64,000 bases of DNA from Lasiodiplodia sp. COLG20. Its lineage: Eukaryota > Ascomycota > Dothideomycetes > Botryosphaeriales > Botryosphaeriaceae. Of this stretch, positions 45,801 through 57,130 are shown one piece after another. The stretch covers positions 1 to 64,000 of the forward strand of contig VNWV01000013.1 of the NCBI GenBank assembly GCA_009801085.1, written 5' to 3'. Position numbers and translations under genes: made by a program. Within the stretch, counting starts at the first letter, position 1; each line of letters begins with the position of its first letter. A model generated the notes under the pieces. That model was not told the origin of the DNA and ran no database searches. It worked only from the letters and a program-made list of their open reading frames with translations.

Positions 45801-47430
45801 CTGATCTTGACTGCTGAGGACAAATAATCTCTTCCCGCTGTGAAAACCGGCACGCTTCGTAAGAGCGCCGTTGGTTTTGACACCGTTGCTATGGATACCG
45901 TTGGTCTTGACACCGTTGGTGGTGCCGTTGGTGAGAGAGCCGTTGGCGTAATTGTGTCCGGGCTTGAATGATTCCAACACGACGTGTCCATTCGTACCCC
46001 CCATTCCGAATCCACTGACGCTCATGCGCCGCACGCCTTGGGTGATGGGCCAGGGAGTAAGCTTCGTAGGTACCGCCATGTTCCATTCATCAAAAGGAAT
46101 GGCGGGGTTTGGCTTTGACAAATAGATGTTTGGTGGAATCAGGCCATGCTCCATAGCTAGCACACCCTTGATGATGCCAGCCACACCGGCAGCCGCCTCC
46201 AGATGACCAATCTACTAATGATCAGCCACATTTCTCAGGGAAATGGTGGTAATAGACTTACGTTCGGCTTGACGCTACCGACCCACAGCTTCCGCGACTT
46301 AGTTGCGCCCTGCCCGATGGTGCGGTGAATTGCTCCCACTTCTGCTGGATCACCAACTTTGGTTCCGGTACCCTGGAGCATATCTCGTCAGTTCACTTCA
46401 ACCACCCGTTATCTGAGGGTTTCACTTACATGTGCTTCGACGTATTGCGTTGACCCGTAGTCCAAGCCATTCGACTCGTACACGTATTTTATCAACGCAG
46501 CCTGCGCCTCGCTCGACGGCATCGTCACGCCCTGCGTCCAGCCATCCGAGTTCACGCCCGAACCCCGAATCACAGCGCGGACGGAATCCCCGTCTCTCAG
46601 CGCGTCATCCAGCCGCTTCATGACGAGAATGCCACACCCCTCACCTCGGGCGTAGCCGCCTGCATTCTCATCAAACGCCCTCGAATGGCCCTCCGGATTC
46701 AAAAACCCCAAATTAGCCAACTGAAAGTTCCCATCGGGGCTAAGAATCATGCCCACGCCGCCGACAACCGCCATCTCCGACTCCCCCGACCGCAAACTCT
46801 GGCACCCCAAATGCGTCGCCACAAGACTCGACGAGCACGCCGTCTGCACCGTCGCGCTGGGCCCGTGCAGGTCGAAGAAGTGCGACACGCGGTTCGACAC
46901 CATCTCCTCGGAGGTCCCCAGGATGTGGTACTTGGGCATGTGCCCGAAGTCGCGCACCACGCCGTCGCGGTAGTCGCTCATCGACGACCCCATGTAGCAC
47001 GCCGTCTGCGTGCCCGCCACGCGCTGCAGCGGCTGCCCCGCGTTCTCAAGCGCCTCGTACACGACTTCCAGCGCGATGCGCTGCTTCGGGTCCATGGCGG
47101 CGGCTTCGGCGGCTGTGATGCTGAAGAAGGCGGCGTCGAAGGCGTAGGGGTCTTGCGTGAGGAAGTGGCCGCCTTTGGTGGGGAGCACGTTTTGGCGGTC
47201 TTTGGAGGCCGGGTGGTAGAAGGTGGAGGCGTTGTAGCGGTCGGTGGAAGGCGAGTAGGCGTCTTGGAGGATGTTAGTGGCGTTGTGCGTCATTGTGGTA
47301 GAGTGTACGAACCGTTGCCGTTCTTCAGGAGATCCCAGAATCTCGACGGCGAGGTAGCGTCGCCGGGGAAGCGACATGCTAGTCCCACGATGGCGATAGG
47401 GGTTTGTACTGGGTTGCTTGTTGAAGGCAT
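39802..47430 (-). CDS. Highly reducing polyketide synthase, KS-AT-DH-(inactive MT)-ER-KR-ACP
   Basis: Iterative megasynthase of about 2,400 residues, start ATG 47430. A 50-nt intron at 47263-47312 joins FWDLLKNGN to [11 protein letters not shown] and removes an apparent frame break. Domains: KS (Cys in [13 protein letters not shown], His in [12 protein letters not shown]), AT ([27 protein letters not shown]), DH ([17 protein letters not shown], Asp in AASLDAIFQ), a shortened methyltransferase remnant beginning [20 protein letters not shown] without a glycine-rich SAM motif, ER ([27 protein letters not shown]), KR ([16 protein letters not shown], Tyr in [14 protein letters not shown]) and one ACP (Ser in [14 protein letters not shown]). 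There is no release domain, so the chain would be handed to the SAT of the non-reducing PKS. It shares a 520-bp divergent promoter with the GST gene. Confidence 0.93.
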
Positions 47431-47526
47431 GTTTGCGACAGGTTCTACGACACCACTACTGCTGTAACTATTCCAATTCTCGTGTATCTATATTATCCAA
47501 GCCTCCATTGCACGCTGAGCGCCATT

Positions 47527-47790
47527 TAGTGCTTACATTGAATGTACGTAACTGATTTCTGTGCATTTTAGTGCTTATACACCAAAGTTGTCTATCTGTA
47601 ATTGCTGCCTAGCATGTGCTTGTCACGTCGTGTAGGTCTGACATTGCCGGTACCTTTTTTTCCCCGTGTGTAGGACCCTGTAATCCGGCAACGGTGGGTC
47701 TACCCGAACGTCTAAGCACTAGCGGGCGCATCACCCGCAAGGGCCCGCCTTATCTCCTTTCTAGTGCTTACGCCATGCAGTAGTGCTAAC
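47527..47790. promoter_or_regulatory. Cluster-motif sites in the divergent reducing-PKS/GST promoter
   Basis: TAGTGCTTAC at 47527-47536 and 47762-47771, TAGTGCTTAT at 47569-47578, an inverted TAGTGCTTAG (CTAAGCACTA at 47712-47721) and a one-mismatch TAGTGCTAAC at 47781-47790. They form one group near the reducing PKS start (47430) and one near the GST start (47951), so both genes could be co-activated. Confidence 0.68.
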
Positions 47791-47950
47791 AGGGCCGGTT
47801 TCCGGTGCTGGGAACCCTTTTAGCCGACGAAGGATTAAATACCCGCATCCTCCCACCTGTGCCGTCAAACCTTCTCCATCCTTCAGAAGAACGTCGCAGT
47901 GCTCCACACTTCCATTAGCTACGCATTCATCCGTCATTGCAACAGCAAAA

Positions 47951-48710
47951 ATGGTTCTCAAACTCTATGGTTCCGCCATGTCTACTTCTCGTGTCTTGGT
48001 AACGATTCTCGAGAAAGAGCTGCCATACGAATTCATTCGCGTCGACATTGCGAAAGGCGACCAGAAGAGTGAAGAATACATGAAGCTGCAGCCTTTCGGC
48101 AAAGTGCCTGTGTTGGATGATGACGGATTTCTGATGTTTGAAAGTAGAGCCATCTGCAAGTATCTTGACCGGTAAAGCCTTTAGCACCCTGTGTTTCGAA
48201 GCTTTGCCAATACTTCCTTTTAGAAAATACCCTTCCGGAAAGAGGCTGGCCCCGGAGGGCGATGAGGCCTATGGTCGCTTTGAACAAGCTTGTTCTGTCG
48301 AGCAAAGCTATTTCGCCGCTGCCGCGGAGACCATTGGGACTGAGCTTGTGATCAAACCGTACGCATAAGCATTTCCTTTTTCCTGCTGCTTCGATGGTAC
48401 GTGACCTGATGAAAAGCTCTACAGAATGAAAGGCCTTGGTGTCCCGGACGAAGCACGGGTTGCACAAGCCGAAAAAGACCTTGACACAGTTCTTGCGGTC
48501 TACAATGAGATTTTAGCTAAACAGAAATATCTGGTTGGAGACGAGCTGACCTTGGCGGACTTGTTTCATCTGCCTAATGGGGCAGCTTTGAAGGGAGGCA
48601 AATGGAAGGAAGTGTTCAAGAAGTACCCAAATGTGGATACTTGGTTCAAGGGTTTGCAGGAGAAAGAAACATGGATCAAGGCTGCAGCAGAGGCCGGAAC
48701 AATAGCGTAA
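47951..48710 (+). CDS. Glutathione S-transferase
   Basis: Cytosolic GST of about 215 residues in three exons. Exon 1 gives MVLKLYGSAMSTSRVLVTIL with an N-terminal Ser/Thr-rich active-site loop, then the thioredoxin-fold cis-Pro segment QPFGKVPVLDDDGFLMFESR (glutathione-binding VP and ES) and AICKYLDR. Introns follow R at about 48173 and KP at about 48360. The helical C-domain includes YLVGDELTLADLFHLPNG, with the GST N-capping box. In hypothemycin biosynthesis a GST-like enzyme isomerises the enone double bond; the same role here is inference from its cluster position. It is divergently transcribed from the reducing PKS. Confidence 0.87.
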
Positions 48711-49350
48711 TATATGGCGGGCATACAGAAGATGAGGGGTGCCTGGCAACTACAATCGAAGGTTATTATTTTCTTCTAGTAATTAGAAAAACAAAGGATC
48801 AAAATCTGACGCGATGTAGATATGCTTGTTTCTACTACCCGATAAGTTACGCACTCATTCTAGAATGCTGTGTTGCTTCCACAAGAATGCGGCAACTTCT
48901 TTTTGGCCAATAGATTCCGCCATTGTTTGCAGGGTGAAACGCCCAGCACGTGATTCTTCTCACGCTTGTCCGTTGTTCTTTACTTGCTGCGATTAGCGAT
49001 TTCCCCAATTTGAGAGACATTGTTCTATTGCTTCCCTTGATGTGTGGGATCCCGATAACGTGACTGGTCTTTGTATCTCGCCTTTCGAAATCCTACCTCC
49101 AAGATATCGCATTTGATTGCACGTGGTGCTTACCAACGGGCGCACAAACGCAACAGCCTGATCGCTGCACCCACCATTCCTCATCAATATTCGTTCATCG
49201 TACTGCCTTGACTGCTCAGGCGTGTCGAAGGTCGTTGTAACAGCTGCTTCAATCTCTTGCTCAGCTTATTTCCCACGATCCACCCGCTCCGGCCCGATCC
49301 GACCGTTAGCCAGCCTTGAGTGGACGACGCCGCTTGCGTTTTCTGCCCGC
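48711..49350. other. Intergenic region between GST and transporter
   Basis: 640 bp without a gene. It contains one near-match to the cluster motif, TGGTGCTTAC at 49124-49133, about 220 bp before the transporter ATG. Confidence 0.5.
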
Positions 49351-51593
49351 ATGGATCCCGACTGCGACCGCACAACGTCTCTACTGGAGACCGATGGCCT
49401 CATAGAAGGCCGACCGAGGACCTCAAGCCACTTCGAAGATGGCACTCGACGTTACAAACTTTGGACTATGCTTCCCGGGCTCTTGATGGGGTTTGCGCTA
49501 GCCATGCCCCACCTTATCGATGGCGCTAACGCTGCCGAGCTTTGCCTTGATGTCAGCAGACGGAGCGCTGATGTTTGCTGCTTACTCTCAAATTGGTAAG
49601 TGCGTGAAGTCGTCAAGACACAACTAACTCCTCTCAGGATCCGAGCTTGGACAGTTACGGCACGTTTCATGGTTGACTCTAGGCTACATCATCACCGTTG
49701 TCATTGCTCAGCCTCTTGTAAGGACATACTTCCGTGCTTCAACCCTTGCGCCTAACCAATAGCAGTACAGCCGGTCCTCCGACATATTCGGCCGAAGACC
49801 CCCGCTCCTCCTCTCATATACATTCTTTGCGATCGGGATCATTTTAAGGTAATGCATCGCCTACTTCGACTCTCATGTGCTGATATCTGCAGTATCATGT
49901 CCACTGGCTTCTGGTTTCTGTCACTCTCTCGAGCAGTAGTTGGCATCGGTGCCGCTGGTATGGGCTTCATGGTCTCGATAATTCTTAATGGTATTGGCTT
50001 TCTATTTCAAGTGTCTTGCTTTTGACTAACGCTCTGCAGACATTATCCCACTTGAACAGCGTGCCACATGGCAGGCACTATTGATATTTGCTTCATTCGT
50101 TGGTCAGTCGATTGGAGGTCCCATAGGTGGCATTATCGTAGACCAACTTGGGTGGCGAGCGTATGTATGGCTCTGTTGCTTAAGTGTACTTTTGCTGAAC
50201 CTTTGCCAGTGCTTTCGCAATGGAACTACCGGCTGCCATCGTTAACTTCGGGCTCGTATACACCACCCTCGACTTGGAATATTTCACTACCCGGCAAGCG
50301 CCAGAGTCTCCAGAAACTCAAGAGGGATCATCCAGTCCGTCAACCTCAAGGAGAACATCTGAGAGCGGTGACCGCTGTGACACGGACACACGACATGACC
50401 ACCGTCAATTTGACCTCGTTGGAGGTGCCATTTTATTTCTCGCTCTCGTACCGATCATCCTTGCTTTCAACTTGGCAGGAAATGATCTTCCGTGGAGCCA
50501 TCCTGCAATTCCAACTCTGGTTGCCGTAGGAGGAGTTTTGATGGTATCATTTGTGCTGTTCGAAAAGAAAGTTCCCCAAGTACCCCTCATACCGATGGGT
50601 ATGCTCGCACGCCGTTCTGTGTATTCTATCATGGGAACGGAGTTCTCCCGATGCGCGATCGTCATGACAGTACGTTCATTCCTCCCTACTAAAAGGAATT
50701 CACTCACGTCTGCTATAGCTGGCATACCTGGCTCCATTCTACGTCATGGTGTCTGGTCAAGGTTCTACAAGCTTTGGTGGCTCTCTTAGTACCTTTACCT
50801 TTTTTGGCCAAGTAGTCGGCCAATTAATCGCAGGACCACTAATCCAACTACACTGGAGGCCATGGTTCATTTTGACCACAAATAGCGGTATACTCGTTAT
50901 TATGGCAATTATTGTCCGGGGTCGCTGGAAAGGTGAGATCCTATAACCCAAGGCGTGATAGACTGATTCCAACACTTTGAATAGGACATGAGGCACTTGC
51001 CGAACAGATCGTGGAACTTCTTACCATGGGCATCAACACTGGGGCTATGGAAGGTGCCCTTCTTGTCCAGCTTCTGCAAAGTACCGCTCGGAAAGGCAAG
51101 TGGAATTACTTCAATGTGTACATGAGCATAGCTGATGGATCCCAGATCAAGCTGTTGCCTATGGAGTATATCACGTATTTGTGTCCATCGCAAATATGAT
51201 GACTGTGTCCGCTTTGTCATTCATAATTCAGTTTCGCACGGCGAAGTATCTTGAATCAAACCTTGGAGACGCTTACGATGGCGACTTACAAACGGTATGT
51301 TCACAATCCACTGGTCCTACACGAACACTATCATCTGACCTTTCAGCTCGTCAACGAATGCTTGACCAGCTTGAGGTGCCTTGATGATTTGACACCTGAG
51401 GCCCGAAGCCGTGTGAGATACTCTTTTGTGCAATCTGTGCAAGACTGCCTCAGTAAGACTTTCCATTCACAATCTACATTCACAACTTCTGACGCTATTA
51501 TCAGCCTTTGCTTGTGCTCTCACGGGCTTTGGGTTCATCTTTTCGCTACTCACGAGAAAAGACCGCAAAGGAATAACTGCCAATCCCCGTTGA
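49351..51593 (+). CDS. MFS transporter (drug:H+ antiporter type)
   Basis: Plasma-membrane efflux pump, probably exporting the cluster product. The start at 49351 (MDPDCDRTTSLLETDG) is followed by the first membrane segment KLWTMLPGLLMG. After an intron come ADGALMFAAYSQIGSELGQL, IAQPLYSRSSDIFGRRPPLL (the MFS loop 2-3 motif), LSRAVVGIGAAGMG, and GQSIGGPIGGIIVDQLGWRA (motif C-like). Later segments include LVGGAILFLALVPIILAF and STFTFFGQVVGQLIAGPLIQ. The final exons give SFVQSVQDCL joined to AFACALTGFGFIFSLLTRKD and end at 51593. About eight short introns; exon borders around 50.9-51.3 kb are uncertain. RAL clusters usually include such a transporter. Confidence 0.85.
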
Positions 51594-51792
51594 GACATTC
51601 ATTTTTATTACCACTCATTCTGTCCTGGTAATGGTTTTTCTTTTTTTTTTTTCACAGCAGCGAAAGATCTTTCCCCTTCAATTAGCTACAGAGAATGAAT
51701 TTCTTGACATGCACAAAGATCATCCGACGGTGCGAATAGTATGGTCATAAAGTCATTACGAAGAAAAATACCGAGATCAGAGATCTAGGGAA

Positions 51793-54700
51793 CTACAACG
51801 CAATCACCCGAGAAATGGGTTCGCCTACCCACGCAGTATCGACCACAGGCCCCCCACTAAGGAGGTTGAAGTCGTCTGGCCGCTTCCACGCCAGATTCCT
51901 TTCTTCAAACAACCTTTCTGCCTCGGCGATTGCTCCGCGTCTGATCAATCTCAAGGCTTCTTCGACGACAACCAAATCATCTGCAGTCGCCGCCTCTCGG
52001 CTTCCATCAGCATTTACACGTTCCGCAAGATCCTCAAAGAGTTGTGGAAGCTCGTCTGTCTCATTCATCTCTCGAAGGATGTCAGCCATGCTCAAACGGG
52101 CCCACAACATTTCTCTGTTAACACTGGGCCTATGGTTTTTGGCAGTCGCAAAGAGTTGCTGTAGCTGCTCCCGGGCATCCATGACCTCCCCAGTGTCATA
52201 CCGTAGTAGTGAGCGTATTCGGTGATGCTGACAGTACCTCTCAAAGTTGGTTTCGAGCAATTTGAGCCCTGAGACGAGGTCAATGTAGGCAAACGCCTCC
52301 TCAAGCCTTCTCTGGTCTCTGTATAGACAAGCCAAGTTCAGTGCGTTGTCAAACGTGATATCCTTGTCTAAGCCAAATATTCGCTGGCGTGAGATGAAAC
52401 TTTGTGACATGTGTTTCTCGGCATCAGCGTACAAGCGCATCTTGCGGCAAGCAACTCCTAGTGCACACTGCACCATGGTTGTCGCCGGGTTGTCCGGCCC
52501 CGACATGGCCATGAAGGTCAACCATGTCTTCTCGAACACTCTGAAAGCTTCGTGAATTCTGTGAAGCTGCTCTAGTGCGTATCCAAGATAGATCTGCCCG
52601 TAGAGGTATTCCTTTCCAGTTGGGCCCGTTATGTCCAGCAACCCAGTTGTTGCCCTTTGGAGGATTTCGCGAGCTTCTCTGAACTGCGTGAGGTAGAAGA
52701 ATGATAGACCCTGCCCGGTAAGGCTGACTAGGGTGTCTTTGTGATTCTCTCCTAATACCTCCTTCTGTAGATCGCCAACTTCGCGGAATAATTCGGCCGC
52801 TTCATGAGCTAGGTCATGTGTGAGCATAGAGGTTGCCAAAGCTGAAAGTGCTCGGAGAGTCAACGGGTGTCGCCGGCCCAAGTTTCTCTCGAGTCCATAC
52901 GCCGCAGCACTGAGGAAACGGAAAGCGGCATCGAAGTCGCCCGACCAATTGTAGTACTCTCCCAGTCGGGAAGAAAGGAGTGAAGCCTCAAGCTGATGCT
53001 CTTCTGAATTCTCAAAGTCGTCGACTGCCGTAGTATACGGATCTGTCACATATGAATCAAGTGGGATTTGATCTCTCTTAGTAGGCGGGAGCAACGCAAT
53101 CCATGAAGCCAATGTCGACTTGACTTCCATCGCAGGGCCTGAGTCAATTCCGTCCTTGAGGAAGAAGAGCCTCTCTCCCCACGTAACGAATTGCCGAGAT
53201 CTGAGAAACTCTGCCAGCATCTCCAGGAGGTTGTCTGAAGGATCAGTCGTGGCTGCTACGTGAACATGCCAGTGCAAGCAGGCGTAATCGTAGAACTCGA
53301 ATTCATCTTTTGGGGGTAAAACGGCCGGATCATCCGCACCCACGTTGACACGAACGAACTTTGCCAGTAGACTAAGCTCTGCATATTGAGGTAAAAGAAG
53401 CTGGGCCAGAGTCTTCTCACTCATGTAGGTGTGGAGTTGCTGTCGATCAAATCGAAGAACAGAGCCGCTGGACAGTTGTGACGTAGTGTGGTGCTTTCGA
53501 GGGCGCCTGAGGAGGTAGTCCAGCACAGATGCGTGGACTAACTGAGCGTGGTGACCATCGCTTGTTGCCAGTGGAGCACATAGATCTTCCATGACGTGTA
53601 AAGGGTCCAGTAAGAGATCCCGCCGATCGAAGCTACGTTTTGTGACGTTGATCGCCGTGGCTCTGGAGATCTCCTGGATCGTGAATGTACGCAAGCATCC
53701 TGCTAGCAGCATGAAAAGCTGGCGTCTGAGCTGAAGTTGTGACGCATCGAGATGTTGACCAGTTTTGTCAATGAAGTGTTCGTACACTTCGTCTAACCCA
53801 GCGGGGAAGTGCTCCAGTCTTCGAACTAGAGCATTTTCACTTGTGGCGTTTTTGATGTGATTTATCATTAGTGTAGCCCAGAGAAACATTCCACTTGCAC
53901 CCTGTAGCGTCTTTCTGGTGATCTGTTCTTTGAAGGGGCGTAGCCGTGGGGTGCGCTCAAGCTCGGCTTCCAAGAAAATTCTGATATCTTCGTTGGATTG
54001 ATGCGGATCCATGCAGAGAGCGACAGGTGCGCCTAAGAGACGATCGAAGCTTGCAAAGTATCTTGACAAGACCACAATCCGAGCCTGGGGAAGTAACGCC
54101 AGATTACGGATATTTCCAAGCAAATTGTCTCTTGCGTCTGGCGGCTCGCACTCGTCAAGGCCATCGATAACAAGTAGAAAATCTGACAGCGATCCAAGCG
54201 CCGTTTGAAATGCCTCCCATAGCTGGCGAAAAGGGCAGTCAGCGCTGGTGGTGTAGAAATTGACAAGTGGCAGCAGTAGTGACAGTAGATGTGGTTCAGG
54301 CAGTCGTCCATTAGCGAGCGGTGCTCTTAGCATTTGTGCCAGCAATGAAGCCAACATGGTAGCAGGTGCTCCAGAGCTTGGCTGAGTTGACTGCTGGAAG
54401 AAGTATGCGAGAGTTCCTCCAGAGACTTCATGTCTTCCGAAGGCATTCTCCGTAATGTACCTTGCCAAGACTGTCTTCCCGCAACCTATATACTATTAGC
54501 TTGTCAGTCTATTCAACTTTACACGTTGAATACCTGGAATGCCATGGATCCAGAGAGGTCCTTCAAACCTCCGATTTGACCACTCAAGGAACTTTTGGCA
54601 GGTCAGTACCCATTCACACGTGCCGCTTTCCCAGTAAACAACTCGGGAATTGGCCACCGCCGCAGGCTGGAGCCATTTAAGCACAACCTGCGCTTGTTCT

Positions 54701-56358
54701 TTCAATTGATAATCTAAACAATTAGCTGCTGATTCACATGGGTAAATTAAGAGATATACCTCGTGCCATGTTGATTCTCCGCTGTACGTCGTCCCGTAGC
54801 AAAGCGTATGCTCCTTTAAATTGATAAGTTAATTGTTGTCCCAATGAACGAGTTGCGTACTTTGAAGGTTCCAATTCTGATCTTCTTGTTGTTGTTCAAG
54901 ATTGTTCAAGATTCCCTGAAGTGCTGCGAAAGTTCAGCCTTATGAGCGATAATTTGTAGTGCTGACAGACCTGTTCGGTGAGTGGCGTTCGCAGAAATTT
55001 CGGATGCTTGCACACGCGCAATATTTCGGATATCTGGGCCGTTATCATCAGCGCGTTGCAGTACCTCCATATATATTTCGGTGCAAACAAACCTGCGCGA
55101 CACAAGGCACTTTCTGCCAAATCAATTAGCGTTTCGTGTTCGATAAGAATGGCAGATATGCACACCTTTCTGATGCTCTGCGGCAGCCTCGCGGTCTGTT
55201 TGGTCGGCCAATTGCTTCACCCGATCAAAAATGGCGCTAAACTTGGATCCGGAAGGTGTCAATGCCGCCTTGGCAACCCTTGCTTTTGTTATACGTGACC
55301 GGTCAGCTCAAAAAAAATTTTCAGTGTTACGCCAGGCACCAATCGTACCTGCTGGATTTCTGTGGTAGTGAATTCGTGCGCGGACCAGGTAGTTGATGAT
55401 CCACGCAAATAACTCCGTGACGATTGCCCGAAATCTTTCCGACGCACTGTACAAACTGAGGTAGGCTTCCCACCGGCCTATCTGCTTCAAAATGAGAAGA
55501 ATGGCGTCCGTGATTTGGTCAGAGATTTCTTGCTCTTTGATAGCAATCTGTTGTTTACATTAACCATAGTTCAACCCAGAAAGCATTGCGCTGGAATTAC
55601 CGTGAGCAAAAGACGAATGGATCCCCAGATAAGCGCTGTGACGTGAGGCTGGTGCTGGATCATCACATCCACGACCGGTGCATACTGCCAGAACCAATTG
55701 AGTATCTGGTCGAATTTCTCTCTGCAGCGTGACTTGTCTGCCTGGCTACGTTGCTTCGCGTCGTTTGCTGTGTCGATGAGCTCTTGAAGGCTGGACTGAG
55801 GGTGCGACCCTCCACTCAAGGTTATTTTCTCAATTTTCTTGTCAGGGTCGTTGGTCAGCTTGTCGTTGAAATGCTAAATGAGAACAATTAGAACTGCGCT
55901 GCTAACGGAGAATTAAGCGAATAAATTCACCTCGATGGCAGATTCCCAGATGCTTGCGACAAGGGAGGACGGTCCGGTTGTTTGATAGGGAAGAGAAACT
56001 GTTGGGATTTGGGGGTGGGGTCCTGAAGCATGTGCGACGCTGCTTGGTGCAGGTGCGGGGTCATGAGAGACAGGGGGTGCCGCCATTACGCTCCGAGCCG
56101 CAGTGTATGGCACAAAGGCAGCAACTGAGTCGTCACGCTGGAGCGAGCGATGATGCACGTTGCCCAGACTGAGTCCCATGGGACTTTGATATATGTATGA
56201 CTCCAGTATTTTCCGGAACTCTGACAAGGCTTCACCTCGCGAAAGCGCTATTAGACCCCATGAGCTGGAGCCTCTGTACCCTGCGATTAAGTCGAGGCTT
56301 CCACTGAGCGGCAAGGGCTCTTTCACTCACTCGTCTCTAATGCATCGAGCTCAGCCAT
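51793..56358 (-). CDS. STAND NTPase: N-terminal helical domain, NACHT, TPR-like repeats
   Basis: NLR-like signal-transduction ATPase of more than 1,200 residues; such fungal proteins act in allorecognition or innate-type responses. I place the start at 56358: MAELDALET, a GTGAGT donor, then KFRKILESYIYQS. The N-terminal region includes VVDVMIQHQPHVTALIWGSI and QIGRWEAYLSLYSASERF, resembling the DUF7708-type domain often fused to fungal NACHT proteins. The P-loop GIPGCGKT is split by an intron near 54489-54532 (WIHGIPG joined to CGKTVLARYI). Walker B is DFLLVIDGLDECEP. A long exon continues with STAND winged-helix features (RTFTIQEISRATAI, LVHASVLDYLL) and TPR-like repeats (SRLGEYYNWSGDFDAAFRFL, ALSALATSMLTHDLAHEAAE). 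The small exons at 54.7-55.6 kb are inferred. Confidence 0.82.
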
Positions 56359-56756
56359 GGGCGTTGCTGATCGAATACCCGAAAGGGTAGATGTTATAAC
56401 TCAGCCTTGCCCGCCCATCAACAAGGATTGCAGCAAGTTTTCTCAGTCTTACGTGCAGCACCCGCAAGGCAACGAATCAACTCTTATTTGTCGATCCATG
56501 CTTACCTCTGCAGCAGTACGGCCTCCCTAAGCCCTCTGCCATAATCCTTTGAGCGCACATCGATAGGAGAAAGTAGTTTGAGGCATGAAGTCGTGGGGAA
56601 GATTATATAGGAGTTTAAAGACAGTCTGAGTCCTACATCACACAATGAAACGAGGTCATTTTACCCATTTTGGTAATCCCTCTTGACAGCCAGTAGAATC
56701 AATCACGGCGCTTCAGCCTGGTGTCCGTCACCAGGAGGCCCCTTGAATTCAACATT
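56359..56756. other. Short intergenic region, nothing seen
   Basis: About 400 bp upstream of the STAND gene and downstream of the small minus-strand gene. No motif or repeat noted. Confidence 0.5.
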
Positions 56757-57130
56757 TTAATCAGAATGCTTGTCCGTCACCACGATAAACTCCCCAGTCT
56801 TGGTAGGCGCGCGGCCAGCTCGAACCTCAGAGCCTGGTACCCATTGCCCCGCTGCGTTGGTATAGCCGTACCCGCATTGGCAAGTATCTGTGTCGGGCAT
56901 AGGACCACAGGCAGCCCCTGGGCAGAAGGCGCTAATTTAGCAGTCCTTAGTATGTCATCTTGTCGTTGATAGAGATATACTGACTTGGTACCGATGCTTA
57001 AGGCTGGATTTGGATCATCTGAGTTGGTTTTGCCCTTCCAGTCCTCCGCTGACGAGGAGAGACCTTCCATACGTTTCCAAGGTTGAAAGCTGGGCTCCTC
57101 AACGACTGAAAGTTGTTCACGGGACTCCAT
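56757..57130 (-). CDS. Small protein with a compact cysteine motif, two exons, unrecognised
   Basis: I do not recognise this family. The ATG at 57130 opens MESREQLSVVEEPSFQPWKR and a polar stretch ending ALSIGTN. A roughly 50-nt intron (donor GTCAGT, acceptor GCTAAATTAG) joins it to AFCPGAACGPMPDTDTCQCG, then a segment with YGYTNAAGQWVPGSE and a TGEFIVVTDKHSD end. Total length is about 107 residues with four cysteines in an 18-residue stretch. There is no signal peptide, so it is not an obvious secreted effector. The two-exon model is supported by consensus splice signals and by the protein-like second exon, but not by homology. Confidence 0.45.

Noticed and set aside
47263..47312. Apparent frameshift near the N-terminus of the reducing PKS
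   Set aside because: A 50-nt intron with GT and AG borders restores the family sequence [14 protein letters not shown], so the gene is intact.
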